A stretch of 64,000 nucleotides of DNA from Pararhodobacter aggregans (GTDB taxonomy: Bacteria; Pseudomonadota; Alphaproteobacteria; Rhodobacterales; Rhodobacteraceae): contig NZ_QDDR01000008.1 of the NCBI RefSeq assembly GCF_003075525.1, positions 124,001 through 188,000 of the forward strand, in the 5' to 3' direction. The notes beneath the pieces were generated by a model, which did not search any database, had not been told where the DNA came from, and worked only from the letters and a program-made list of their open reading frames with translations. Each line of letters starts with the position of its first letter. The first letter of the stretch is position 1. The translations under genes and the position numbers were made by a program. This document shows positions 16,108 through 24,503 of the stretch, piece after piece.

Positions 16108-16916
16108 GGTCACCTCCGTCGTTGGACGTGAATTACGGACGGGCGCCGCCGGAAATCCTCTTCATGGGTTCAGAGCCTGGTGGCGGACGGGGGGCGCGGG
16201 AAGCGAGGGTGCCGGCGCCAGAGACCGGTGGGCCAGCCCCCTCGGCTCCCGGCCGCGCCACTGGTCCGTTTCCGGTGCGCCGATCCCCCCCGCCAAAGGG
16301 GACCCTCGGGCCCCTTTGGAAACCCCCGAGGATATTTTTTCGAACAAAGATGGAGGTTAAGAGGGTACTAAGCCCCATCTTTGTTCTTCAAATATCCTCG
16401 GGGGGTGAATGCCCGCAGGGCAGAGGGGGGCAGACGGCCCCCCTTTCTGTTTCGGCGCGGCGAAGCCGCGCCGCTGGTCGCCCGCGGCGCCCGCGACAGC
16501 GGGCAACGAGGGCGAAACCCCTCGGCCTTGCAGCATCCCCGCGGGATCGGGATCCTCGGCGGGGCCAGCGCCGTCCTGACTGCGTGCATCACCGTCAACC
16601 GGATCGACTGTTGCAGGAAGCCCCTTCCTCACGGCCGCCCGCAACTGGGCCCGGTGCTGACCGAGCCGCCAAGGCTGTCCACCACGTCGCGCACCGGCTT
16701 GGTCACCCGCGTCAGCAGGTCGTCGTCATGCCGCCCGGTTCCGCCCTGTCGCAGGAAAGCGGTTGGTGCGCAGGTTGCCCGTACCGACATGGCCGTGGCA
16801 CTTGCCCCGCGCATGGCCTGTCACTCCTGCGCGGGTCTTGAAATCGGGCAGGCTGCCAGCGGCGGCGACACGTCACACGGGGCACCGGCGGCGATCTTGC
16901 GCCTGCGATCGGGGCG
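16108..16916. other. decayed intergenic region containing a repeat locus
   Basis: About 800 bases without an intact gene. Positions 16230-16525 are a double copy of the dispersed structured unit. The remainder, especially 16550-16900, has codon-like composition and opposite-strand fragments such as LLTRVTKPVRDVVDSLGG, but is broken by stops in every frame. I read it as the remains of one or more genes and cannot name them. Confidence 0.5.
16230..16525. repeat. dispersed structured unit, locus 1 (two units tail to tail)
   Basis: The conserved tails are 16323-16352 (plus sense) and 16375-16404 (minus sense), facing each other over the loop GGTTAAGAGGGTACTAAG. Outer parts are GC hairpins, including a CAAAGGGG/CCCCTTTG stem on the left and TGCCC/GGGCA, GGGGGG/CCCCCC and GGCGCGGC/GCCGCGCC stems on the right. 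Unlike most other loci it is not adjacent to intact 3' ends, only to a broken transposase and decayed sequence. It belongs with locus 8 to one loop subfamily. Confidence 0.85.
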
Positions 16917-17633
16917 TCAGATGGTCGGGATCACCGCCGAGCGGGCGCGGACCAGCGCCGCGAGGCTGCCGTAATCGCCCAGCCGCACGGCGCGTTCGGC
17001 GAGGTCGGTGAGCGAGGGGTCGCGCAGGGTCTGGCCGACCGAAGCGAGGAATTGCGCCGCATAGCGCTGCTGACCCCTGTCCGCGGACCCGTTCAGAAGC
17101 TCGGTCGCGCGGCGCAGATCGTCGCGCAGCGCCATCGGGTCGCCGCCCGCGTAGCGCTCGCGCAGGACCTCGGCCCGGGGCGGCCAATCCGCCAGGCCGT
17201 CGCCCAGGGGCTCGCCGATCAGCAGCGCCAGATGGCGCGCGAGGCTCACGGGTTTGGCGAGGAAGGCGTCGGCGCCCGCGGCCATCGCTTCCCCCTCAAG
17301 CCCCGCGTCGCCGCTGATCGCCACCAGACGCTGCGGCCGCAGGGACGTGGGGGCGAGGGCGGCGATCAGGTCGAGCCCCGATCCGTCCGGCAGGCCCAGA
17401 TCCACCAGCACGATATCCGGCCGGTAGACCCGCAGATGCAGCGTGGCCGAGGCCAGCGATTCGGCGCGGCGCAGCCGGATCCCGGCGTTGCGGCAGATCA
17501 GCCGCACCGCTTCGGCGGCAAGGCGGCTGTCCTCGACCAGCAGCAGCGTGCGGGGCGGCATGGCGAAGGCCGCGGCCGCGGCACGGGCGGGCAGGGGACG
17601 CGGCTGTTCTGCCGCACAGGGCGCGATGGGCAT
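16917..17633 (-). CDS. response regulator receiver protein with helical C-terminal domain
   Basis: A 238-residue protein beginning with a Pro/Ala-rich stretch and then a CheY-like receiver (about residues 27-140): LLLVEDS acidic pocket, phospho-acceptor Asp in DIVLVDLGLPDGSG, conserved Lys in DAFLAKPVS. Instead of a DNA-binding domain, the C-terminal 90 residues are helical (MALRDDLRRATELLNG to LAALVRARSAV), like an Hpt or phosphatase-type helical module but without an obvious phospho-His motif. The ATG at 17633 has GGAGG five bases upstream; a longer reading is not needed. No kinase gene is adjacent. Confidence 0.8.
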   Translation of the reverse strand: MPIAPCAAEQPRPLPARAAAAAFAMPPRTLLLVEDSRLAAEAVRLICRNAGIRLRRAESLASATLHLRVYRPDIVLVDLGLPDGSGLDLIAALAPTSLRPQRLVAISGDAGLEGEAMAAGADAFLAKPVSLARHLALLIGEPLGDGLADWPPRAEVLRERYAGGDPMALRDDLRRATELLNGSADRGQQRYAAQFLASVGQTLRDPSLTDLAERAVRLGDYGSLAALVRARSAVIPTI

Positions 17634-17703
17634 GGGCACCTCCGATTCTGACCCCGATCCTGGCAGCCAATGGTTCACGCCCGGTTAAACTGCGGCCTCG
17701 CGT

Positions 17704-17732
17704 CGCTTGCTTTCCGCGCCGCGGCCTATATT
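17704..17732 (+). promoter_or_regulatory. candidate promoter of mce
   Basis: A clear -10 box TATATT lies at 17727-17732 in otherwise GC-rich sequence, with a weak -35 (CGCTTG, 17704-17709) 17 bp upstream. It would start transcription about 25 bases before the epimerase ATG. Confidence 0.4.
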
Positions 17733-17761
17733 CAGGCAGCGACACCGCAGAGGAAGAGACC

Positions 17762-18166
17762 ATGATCGGACGCCTGAACCATGTCGCCATCGCCGTGCCG
17801 GACCTCGAGGCCGCCGCGGCCCAGTACCGCATGACGCTGGGGGCCGAGGTCGGCCCGCCGCAGGACGAGCCCGACCATGGGGTGACCGTGGTTTTCATCA
17901 CCCTGCCGAACACCAAGGTGGAACTGCTCTATCCCCTGGGCGAGAGCAGCCCGATCCAGGGCTTTCTGGACAAGAACCCCTCGGGCGGGATCCACCACAT
18001 GTGTTTCGAGGTCGACGACATCCTCGCCGCGCGCGACCGGCTGAAGGCCGAAGGCGCGCGGGTGCTGGGAACCGGCGAGCCCAAGATCGGCGCCCATGGC
18101 AAGCCCGTGCTCTTCCTGCATCCCAAGGATTTCAACGGCTGCCTGATCGAACTGGAACAGGTCTGA
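17762..18166 (+). CDS. mce: methylmalonyl-CoA epimerase
   Basis: A 134-residue VOC-fold enzyme that interconverts (2R)- and (2S)-methylmalonyl-CoA in propionyl-CoA metabolism, and in this family also in the ethylmalonyl-CoA pathway. Metal ligands are visible: His in LNHVAIAVPDL (residue 7), His in GGIHHMCFEV and Glu in the final CLIELEQ. GVTVVFITLPNTKVELLYPLG is typical. The length is exactly that of the family. AGGAAGAG precedes the ATG. Its stop overlaps the start of the next gene (TGATG), so both form an operon ending in an intrinsic terminator. Confidence 0.95.
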   Translation: MIGRLNHVAIAVPDLEAAAAQYRMTLGAEVGPPQDEPDHGVTVVFITLPNTKVELLYPLGESSPIQGFLDKNPSGGIHHMCFEVDDILAARDRLKAEGARVLGTGEPKIGAHGKPVLFLHPKDFNGCLIELEQV

Positions 18167-18444
18167 TGATCCCGCTTTTTTCCGCCTTCGTCCTTTACGC
18201 CTTCATCTGGTTCCTGACGCTGCTGGTCGTCCTGCCCCTGCGGCTGACCACCCAGGGCGAGGCGGGTCAGATCGTCGCCGGCACCCCGGAATCGGCGCCG
18301 CATGATCCCAGGATCGGCCGCAAGATGCTGGTGACCACCATCGCCGGGACGCTGATCTGGGCCGTGGTGGTGGCGATCATCGTCTCGGGCTGGATCTCGA
18401 TCGAGGATGTGGACATCCTGCACCGCTACATGGGCGCCCCGTAA
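18166..18444 (+). CDS. DUF1467 family membrane protein
   Basis: A 92-residue inner-membrane protein with two hydrophobic helices (residues 4-26 and 55-77) joined by a loop GEAGQIVAGTPESAPHDP, the hallmark of DUF1467. This alphaproteobacterial family is regularly found directly behind mce, as here where the start codon overlaps the mce stop. Function is not known. Confidence 0.88.
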   Translation: MIPLFSAFVLYAFIWFLTLLVVLPLRLTTQGEAGQIVAGTPESAPHDPRIGRKMLVTTIAGTLIWAVVVAIIVSGWISIEDVDILHRYMGAP

Positions 18445-18459
18445 AGGGCGCCCCTTTTT
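18432..18459 (+). terminator. intrinsic terminator of the mce operon
   Basis: GGGCGCCC (18432-18439) pairs with a second GGGCGCCC (18446-18453) around the DUF1467 stop codon, followed by CTTTTT. It fits into the 14-bp gap between two convergent genes. The T-run suits only plus-strand transcription. Confidence 0.75.
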
Positions 18460-19148
18460 CAGCGCATCGCGATGCGGTGGAACAGGTGGGTGAAGGCCGC
18501 CACCCCGAACACCGGCACGAACAGGTTCAGCACCGGCACGCTGAGCGGGATGGCAAACAGCACCCCGGCGATCCAGAGCGTGCCCATATTGGCCTGGCGC
18601 ATCCGCGCAGCCTCGACCGGGCCCATGCGGCGCAGCGCCACGGTGGTGAAATATTCCCGCGCCAGCAGGAAGCCGTTGATCGCCCAGAACACCACGAAAC
18701 CGAGCCCGGCGGTGAAGACGACGATGATCAGTCCGATCAGGTTGAGCAGGATGAAAAGCCCGGTGTAGCGCAGCGCGTCCTTGAGCGAGTCCCAGAAGCC
18801 CGCCCTGTCGGCGGGGGGCAGCTGGGGGTAATGCTCGGCCTCGACGGCATCGGCGACCTCATCGAGGAAGAACCCGCTGAAGGCCGAGGCGACGGGCACC
18901 ATCAGGAAGATGCTGAGCACCAGCATGACCGGGATCGAGGCCAGCGTCAGCGCCGTGTCGAGCCCGCCGACCGGGCCGACCCAGGGCAGGCCCACGCTGT
19001 CGGGCACCAGCAGCTGGATCGCCAGCACCAGGAGCCAGTAAAGCGCGAAAAGCAGCGCCACCGACAGGGCGAGCCCCAGCCAGACCACGCGGCGGAACCG
19101 CGGGTCGCCGAATTGGCCAAGGGCCGCGAAGATCGCACCGAGGATCAT
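18459..19148 (-). CDS. EI24/CysZ-like membrane protein
   Basis: A 229-residue inner-membrane protein with about five or six hydrophobic segments and the EI24 signature GFFLDEVADAVEAEHYP near residue 95 and the FTAGLGFVVFWAINGFLLAREYFTTVALRR segment typical of CysZ-like proteins. CysZ mediates sulfate uptake in some bacteria; in alphaproteobacteria the role of these homologues is not established. The start overlaps the nitroreductase stop (ATGA), forming a two-gene operon. Confidence 0.85.
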   Translation of the reverse strand: MILGAIFAALGQFGDPRFRRVVWLGLALSVALLFALYWLLVLAIQLLVPDSVGLPWVGPVGGLDTALTLASIPVMLVLSIFLMVPVASAFSGFFLDEVADAVEAEHYPQLPPADRAGFWDSLKDALRYTGLFILLNLIGLIIVVFTAGLGFVVFWAINGFLLAREYFTTVALRRMGPVEAARMRQANMGTLWIAGVLFAIPLSVPVLNLFVPVFGVAAFTHLFHRIAMR

Positions 19149-19720
19149 GCTGAAACCCGGGTGACGATGGCGGCGAGGTCAGGCCGGGGCCGGTCGCCCA
19201 CCGCCGTCGCGCAACTGCCGAGATGGACGAAGCCCGCCACCTGTTCCTGCGGGGCAAGGTCCAGGCCACGGCTCATGAACTCGCGGTCGAAAGCCGCCCA
19301 GCCGGTGATCCAGGCCGCGCCCCAGCCCGAGGCCAGCGCCGCATTGACCAGCGCGGCGCAGACCGCGCCGGCCGAGAGGATCTGCTCCAGCTCGGGGGCC
19401 TTTTCCGAGGGCACGGGCGCGGCGATCACCGCCACGACCAGCGGCGATTTCTCCCACAGGCTGGCCGATTTCTCGACCTTGACGGGATCGACGCCAAGCA
19501 GCGGACCGCGCTCGCGCACCAGCCCGGCGAGGCGCTGGCGGGCGGGGGCTTCGAGCACCAGGAAGCGCCAGGGCGCCAGCGCGCCGTGGTCGGGCACCCG
19601 GGCGGCGGCGGTCAGCAGTTGCTCCAGCGCCGCGCCCTCGGGGGCGGGGGCGGTCAGGGCGGCGGCGGGTTTCGAGCGGCGGGTGAGGAGAAAATCCATC
19701 ACCGGATTGGCTTGGGTCAT
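19145..19720 (-). CDS. nitroreductase family protein (YdjA-like)
   Basis: A 191-residue FMN-dependent oxidoreductase of the nitroreductase family. The N-terminal FMN-binding RRSKPAAALTAP, the VPDHGALAPWRFLVLE segment and the C-terminal SGWGAAWITGWAAF and PQEQVAGFVHLGSC stretches match the compact YdjA-type group. The start ATG at 19720 has GGAGG upstream; a longer reading from 19852 would cross the divergent promoter region and is rejected. Physiological substrate unknown. Confidence 0.88.
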   Translation of the reverse strand: MTQANPVMDFLLTRRSKPAAALTAPAPEGAALEQLLTAAARVPDHGALAPWRFLVLEAPARQRLAGLVRERGPLLGVDPVKVEKSASLWEKSPLVVAVIAAPVPSEKAPELEQILSAGAVCAALVNAALASGWGAAWITGWAAFDREFMSRGLDLAPQEQVAGFVHLGSCATAVGDRPRPDLAAIVTRVSA

Positions 19721-19826
19721 CGGGTACCTCCGGCGTCTCAGATCGCAACTCTGCACCGGAGATTCAAGGCCGCTTGCCGCGGGCGCCAAAAGTGCGACAT
19801 TGAGCCCGGAACAGGGAGGGTGGCTC

Positions 19827-20621
19827 ATGCTGATGGCCGATCTGGGCGACATACGCCTGAACTACCAGCTGCATGGCGATCCCGAGGGGCCGCCGCTGGT
19901 GCTGATCCATGCGCTGGGGACGGACCTGAGGCTCTGGGACAAGATCCTGCCGCTTCTGCCCCGGGGGCTGCGGGTGCTGCGCTATTCGCTGCGCGGGCAT
20001 GGTCTCTCGGATGCGCCGAACCCGCCCTATCCGATGGGCACGCTGGTGCGCGATGCTGAGCGCCTGATGGAGCATGTGGGGATGCGCGACGCGCTGGTCG
20101 TGGGGCTGTCCATCGGCGGGCTGGTGGCGCAGGGGCTGGCGGTCAAGCGGCTGGATCTGGTGCGCGCGCTGGTCCTGTCCAACACCGCCGCCAAGATCGG
20201 CACCGCCGAGATCTGGCGTCAGCGCATCGCCCTGATCGAGGACAAGGGGCTGGAGGCCATCGCCGACGCCACGCTGGAACGCTGGTTTCCCAAGCCCTTC
20301 CGCCAGACGGACGAGGCCCTTGCCTGGCGTCACATGGTCACCCGCACGCCGCGTCACGGCTATGTCGGCTGCGCCCATGCCATCGCCGGGACCGATTTCT
20401 ACACGCCGACCAGCGGGCTCAGGCTGCCGGTGCTGGCCATCGCGGGCAGCGAGGATGGTTCGACCCCGCCCGATCTGGTGCGCGAAACCGCCGAGCTGGT
20501 GCCGGGTTCGCGCTTTCACCTGATCCGGGGCGCGGGCCATCTGCCCTGCGTCGACAAACCGGCCGACTATGCCGAGGCGCTGACCGCCTTCATCCACGAA
20601 ACCGGGCATCTGGCGGCGTGA
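19827..20621 (+). CDS. pcaD: 3-oxoadipate enol-lactonase-like alpha/beta hydrolase
   Basis: A 264-residue alpha/beta hydrolase most like PcaD, which hydrolyses beta-ketoadipate enol-lactone in the protocatechuate branch of aromatic degradation. The nucleophile Ser95 lies in GLSIGG, the acid in the AGSEDGSTPP region and the His in RGAGHLPCVD. The opening with LNYQLHG and the LRYSLRGHGLSDAP motif support PcaD over generic hydrolases. GGGAGGG precedes the ATG. No other pca gene is nearby, so a related hydrolase activity is possible. Confidence 0.82.
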   Translation: MLMADLGDIRLNYQLHGDPEGPPLVLIHALGTDLRLWDKILPLLPRGLRVLRYSLRGHGLSDAPNPPYPMGTLVRDAERLMEHVGMRDALVVGLSIGGLVAQGLAVKRLDLVRALVLSNTAAKIGTAEIWRQRIALIEDKGLEAIADATLERWFPKPFRQTDEALAWRHMVTRTPRHGYVGCAHAIAGTDFYTPTSGLRLPVLAIAGSEDGSTPPDLVRETAELVPGSRFHLIRGAGHLPCVDKPADYAEALTAFIHETGHLAA

Positions 20622-20653
20622 CCCCGCCCCGACACCCCCAGACCGGCTGAAAC

Positions 20654-21862
20654 ATGCGCCAATCGCTGCCCGTCGTCTTCATTCTCGTCACGCTGATGCT
20701 CGATGCCATCGGCTACGGGCTTATCATGCCCGTCATGCCCGACCTGATCCGCGAGGTGACGGGCGAGGATCTGTCGCATGCCGCGCTCTGGGGCGGGTTG
20801 CTGACCGGCGGTTTCGCGGTCATGCAATTCCTGTTCGGCCCGGTGATCGGCAACCTGTCGGACCGCTACGGGAGGAAGCTGGTGCTGCTGCTGTCCCTGG
20901 GCATGCTGGCCGCGGATTACCTGGTGCTGGCGCTGGCGGGCAGCATCTGGCTGATCTTTCTGGCGCGGCTGGTCAATGGCGTGACCTCGGCCACCTATGG
21001 CACGGCCAGCGCCTATATCGCCGATATCTCCACCCCGCAGCAGAAGGCGCAGCGCTTCGGCCTGATCGGCGCGGCCTTCGGGGCGGGGTTCATCCTCGGC
21101 CCGGCGGTGGGCGGCATGTTGGGCGAGTTCGGCACCCGTGCGCCCTTTCTGGCCGCGGCGGCGGTGGCGGCGCTGAACCTCGTCTTCGGCGCCTTTGTCA
21201 TGCGCGAATCGCTCAAACCCGAGAACCGCCGCCCGTTCGACTGGCGCCGGGCCAACCCGTTCGGCGCCTTCAAGAACATCGGCCGCCTGCCGGGTCTGGG
21301 CCGGTTCCTGACCGTCTATTTCGCCTTTGAATTCGCCTTCACCGTCTATCCGGTCATCTGGGCCTATTTCTCGACCGCGCGCTTTGGCTGGAGCGCGGGG
21401 CAGGTCGGGCTGTCGCTGGCCTATTACGGGCTGGGCATGGTGCTGGTGCAGGGCGTGCTGATGCGCGGGGCGATCCGCTGGCTGGGCCGGGGCGGCGCCA
21501 TGGCGCTGGGGGCGGCGGCGGCGCTGGTGTCCTTCTCCTTCCTCACGGTGGTGGAGAGCGGCGTGCTGGCGCTGGTGCTGATCCCGATCTCGTCCCTGTC
21601 GGGGCTCATCAACCCCGCGCTCAGGGCCGAGATGTCGGATCGGGTCGAGGCCAGCCAGCAGGGCGAATTGCAGGGCGCGCTGGCCTCGTTGCACGCCCTG
21701 GGGATGATCGTCGCGCCCTTCGTCTATACCCAGGTCTTCGCCGCCTTCACCGGGGCCGGGGCGATCATCGAGCTGCCGGGCATGGTCTTTGCCCTGCCCG
21801 CGCTCCTGAGCCTGATCGCCCTGATCCTGTTGCGACCCCAGACCGAAAGGAGTCCCGCATGA
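20654..21862 (+). CDS. MFS transporter, TetA-like multidrug/tetracycline exporter family
   Basis: A 402-residue, 12-helix major facilitator of the DHA1/TCR-TetA group. Motif A GNLSDRYGRKLVLLLSL lies in the 2-3 loop and the exporter motif C GAGFILGPAVGGMLGE in helix 5; LDAIGYGLIMPVMPDLI at the N-terminus is typical of TetA relatives. It is a drug or metabolite/proton antiporter by family; no specificity can be read from sequence. The stop overlaps the next start codon (ATGA), so the oxidoreductase behind it may make or consume the exported compound. Confidence 0.88.
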   Translation: MRQSLPVVFILVTLMLDAIGYGLIMPVMPDLIREVTGEDLSHAALWGGLLTGGFAVMQFLFGPVIGNLSDRYGRKLVLLLSLGMLAADYLVLALAGSIWLIFLARLVNGVTSATYGTASAYIADISTPQQKAQRFGLIGAAFGAGFILGPAVGGMLGEFGTRAPFLAAAAVAALNLVFGAFVMRESLKPENRRPFDWRRANPFGAFKNIGRLPGLGRFLTVYFAFEFAFTVYPVIWAYFSTARFGWSAGQVGLSLAYYGLGMVLVQGVLMRGAIRWLGRGGAMALGAAAALVSFSFLTVVESGVLALVLIPISSLSGLINPALRAEMSDRVEASQQGELQGALASLHALGMIVAPFVYTQVFAAFTGAGAIIELPGMVFALPALLSLIALILLRPQTERSPA

Positions 21863-23169
21863 ACCTTGCCGCCCTGGCCCGTGCCCGCGCCGAGGCGGGC
21901 CGCCCCGTCAGCGTCGCCCTGATCGGCGCGGGGAAATTCGGCTCGATGTTCCTGGCGCAGGTGCCGCATATCGCCGGGCTTTCCGTCACCCATATCGCCG
22001 ATCTGAACCCCGACCGCGCCCGCGCCGCCTGTCGCGCGGTGGGCTGGAGCGCGGAACGCATCGCCGCCACGACCTTCCTTGAGGACGGGCTGGAGGTGGC
22101 GCGGACCCCGGCCGAGGTGGTGATCGAGGCCACCGGCGCCCCCGAGGCCGGGCTCAACCATGCCCGCGCCGCGCTCGACGCCGGCAAGCATGTGGTCATG
22201 GTGAATGTGGAGGCCGATGTGCTGGCGGGTCCGGTGCTGGCGGCGCAGGCGCGGGCGGCGGGGCTGGTCTATTCCATGGCCTATGGCGATCAGCCCGCGC
22301 TGGTGGCCGAGATGGTCGATTGGGCCCGCGCGACCGGCTTCGAGGTCGCGGCGGCGGGCAAGGGGACCAAGTTCCTGCCGCTCTATCATTCGGTCACGCC
22401 TGATGGCGTCTGGCCGCATTACGGGCTGACGGCGGAACAGGCGGCCGAGGCGGGGATGAACCCGCAGATGTTCAACTCCTTCCTCGACGGCACCAAATCG
22501 GCCATCGAGATGTCGGCAATCGCCAATGCCTGCGGCCTCGACGTGCCCGAGGACGGGCTGGCCTTCCCGCCCTGCGGCGTCGACGATCTGGCGCAGGTGC
22601 TGAGGCCCCGGTCGCTGGGCGGGCAGCTGGAGCGGGACGGGATGGTCGAGGTGGTCTCGTCCCTCGAACGCGACGGGCGGCCGGTGTTCCGCGATCTGCG
22701 CTGGGGCGTCTTTGTCGTGCTGAAGGCGCAGAACGATTACGCGGCGGGCTGTTTCCGGCAATACGGGCTGCCGACCGATTCGACCGGGCAATACGCCTCG
22801 ATGTACAAACCCTTCCACCTGATCGGCATGGAGCTGTCGGTGAGCGTGCTGTCCGCCGCACTGAGGGGCGAGGCCACGGGCCAGAGCAGGGCTTGGCGGG
22901 GCGATGCGGTGGCGGTGGCCAAGCGCGACCTGAAAGCGGGCGAGATGCTGGATGGCGAGGGCGGCTATACCGTCTGGGGCAGGGCCTGCCCGGCCTCGGT
23001 CTCGGCGGCGAAGGCGCTGCTGCCCATCGGACTTGCCCACAGGGTGCGGATGCGCTGCGCCCGGCGGAAAGGCGAAATTCTGGGCATGACGGATGTGGAA
23101 CTCACCGAATCGCACACCGGCGTCCGGCTGCGCAGAGAGATGCTTGCCGCATCCTTGGGCGCTGGCTAG
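21859..23169 (+). CDS. NAD(P)-dependent oxidoreductase with SAF domain
   Basis: A 436-residue protein with an N-terminal Rossmann fold (VALIGAGKFGSMFLAQV near residue 20, then HIADLNPDRA) resembling homoserine dehydrogenase, a catalytic middle with GKGTKFLPLYHSVTPD and a C-terminal SAF domain (VAVAKRDLKAGEMLDGEGGYTVWG, residues about 350-400). Such SAF-oxidoreductases occur in sugar-acid and polyol catabolic clusters; the exact substrate is unknown. It is translationally coupled to the MFS gene. Confidence 0.85.
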   Translation: MNLAALARARAEAGRPVSVALIGAGKFGSMFLAQVPHIAGLSVTHIADLNPDRARAACRAVGWSAERIAATTFLEDGLEVARTPAEVVIEATGAPEAGLNHARAALDAGKHVVMVNVEADVLAGPVLAAQARAAGLVYSMAYGDQPALVAEMVDWARATGFEVAAAGKGTKFLPLYHSVTPDGVWPHYGLTAEQAAEAGMNPQMFNSFLDGTKSAIEMSAIANACGLDVPEDGLAFPPCGVDDLAQVLRPRSLGGQLERDGMVEVVSSLERDGRPVFRDLRWGVFVVLKAQNDYAAGCFRQYGLPTDSTGQYASMYKPFHLIGMELSVSVLSAALRGEATGQSRAWRGDAVAVAKRDLKAGEMLDGEGGYTVWGRACPASVSAAKALLPIGLAHRVRMRCARRKGEILGMTDVELTESHTGVRLRREMLAASLGAG

Positions 23170-23337
23170 ACTTTGGGCACTTTCGCTCTCGGCGGGGGCA
23201 AGGAAAGGCCCGATACCCCCGCACGACGCACAATCCTTGCTTGAGGTTTTGATCATATTTTCGCACAGTTTTGGTCAAGGACCTTCAGAGTCCAGCCAAA
23301 GTACCCCCGAAAGGGGCCCAACGGAGAGTGAAAGCGC

Positions 23338-24429
23338 ATGCGCAAACTGCTGAGCACGACCCTGCTGGTCGCCACGGCCGCGACCGGCGGCCTTGCCCAG
23401 GCCCAGAACGTGGTCAATGTCTACAACTGGTCGGATTACATCGCCGAGGAAAACCTCGCCGCGTTCACCGAACAGACCGGCATCACCGTCAACTATGACG
23501 TCTACGATTCGAACGACACGCTCGAAGCGCGGATGCTGGCCGGGTCCTCGGGCTTCGACGTGGTGGTGCCGACCGGCAATTACCTGCAACGTCAGATTTC
23601 TGCCGGCGTCTATCAGCCGCTGAACCGCGACCTGATCCCGAACTGGTCGAACCTCGACCCGCGCCTGATGGAACTGGCCTCGGCCTTCGACGAGGGCAAC
23701 GAACACGCCGTCGTCTACATGTGGGGCACCACCGGCATCGGCTACAATGTCGAGGCGGTGCGCGAGCGGATGGGCGAGGATTACGCGGTCGACAGCTGGG
23801 CGCTGGTCTTCGATCCCGAGATCGCGGCGAAATTCGCCGATTGCGGCATCGCCTTCCTCGATGACCACACCGAGATCCTGCCGCCCGCGCTGCGTTACCT
23901 CGGCCTCGACCCGCTCTCGACCGCCGAGGCGGATCTGGAGCAGGCGGTGGCGATGCTGGAAACCATCCGGCCCTCGCTGCGCTATTTCCACTCGTCGCAA
24001 TACATCTCGGACCTCGCCAATGGCGAGATCTGCGTGGCGGTGGGCTGGTCGGGTGACATCCTGCAGGCCGCGGCCCGCGCCGAAGAGGCCGGCAACGGCA
24101 TCGAAGTCGCCTATGCCATCCCGAAAGAGGGCGCGAACCTGTGGTTCGACATGATGGCCATCCCCTCGGATGCGCCGAACCCCGAGGCCGCGCATGCCTT
24201 CATCAACTTCATGATCGACGCCCATGTGGCGGCGGCGAACACCAACTACATCCAGTATCCGAACGCGGTCGCGGCCTCGAACGAGTTCATCGACGAGGCG
24301 GTGCTGAGCGATCCGACCATCTATCCCCCGGCCGAGACGCAGGCCAATTTCTGGACCCTGCGCCCGCATGACAGCCGGACCGACCGGATGATCACGCGGC
24401 TCTGGACCCGCGTGCGGACCGGTCAGTAA
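23338..24429 (+). CDS. potF: putrescine-type ABC transporter substrate-binding protein
   Basis: A 363-residue periplasmic binding protein of the PotD/PotF group. Residues 1-22 are a signal peptide ending LAQAQ; the mature part opens VVNVYNWSDYIAEENL as in PotF. The acidic and aromatic ligand-binding residues sit in stretches such as VGWSGDILQAA and ANLWFDMMAIP. It heads a complete potFGHI operon. The 170 bases upstream are unusually AT-rich (GAGGTTTTGATCATATTTTC region near 23242-23262) and probably contain the promoter. A strong hairpin follows its stop, which should raise its expression over the transporter genes. Confidence 0.92.
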   Translation: MRKLLSTTLLVATAATGGLAQAQNVVNVYNWSDYIAEENLAAFTEQTGITVNYDVYDSNDTLEARMLAGSSGFDVVVPTGNYLQRQISAGVYQPLNRDLIPNWSNLDPRLMELASAFDEGNEHAVVYMWGTTGIGYNVEAVRERMGEDYAVDSWALVFDPEIAAKFADCGIAFLDDHTEILPPALRYLGLDPLSTAEADLEQAVAMLETIRPSLRYFHSSQYISDLANGEICVAVGWSGDILQAAARAEEAGNGIEVAYAIPKEGANLWFDMMAIPSDAPNPEAAHAFINFMIDAHVAAANTNYIQYPNAVAASNEFIDEAVLSDPTIYPPAETQANFWTLRPHDSRTDRMITRLWTRVRTGQ

Positions 24430-24436
24430 GCCCCTT

Positions 24437-24465
24437 GCCCCGCCCGCATCCCCTGCGGGCGGGGC
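24437..24465 (+). terminator. hairpin between potF and potG
   Basis: GCCCCGCCCGCA pairs perfectly with TGCGGGCGGGGC around TCCCC and is followed by TTCCCTTTCT. Placed after the binding-protein gene inside the operon, it is probably a partial terminator or an mRNA 3'-end stabiliser, as in other binding-protein-dependent operons. Confidence 0.65.
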
Positions 24466-24503
24466 TTCCCTTTCTGCCGAGGCCTTTTTGAGAAGGTGTT
24501 TCG

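Noticed and set aside
16629-16814. 61-codon minus-strand frame in the decayed region
   Set aside because: Flanked by stops, no ribosome binding site, no recognisable family; treated as remnant.
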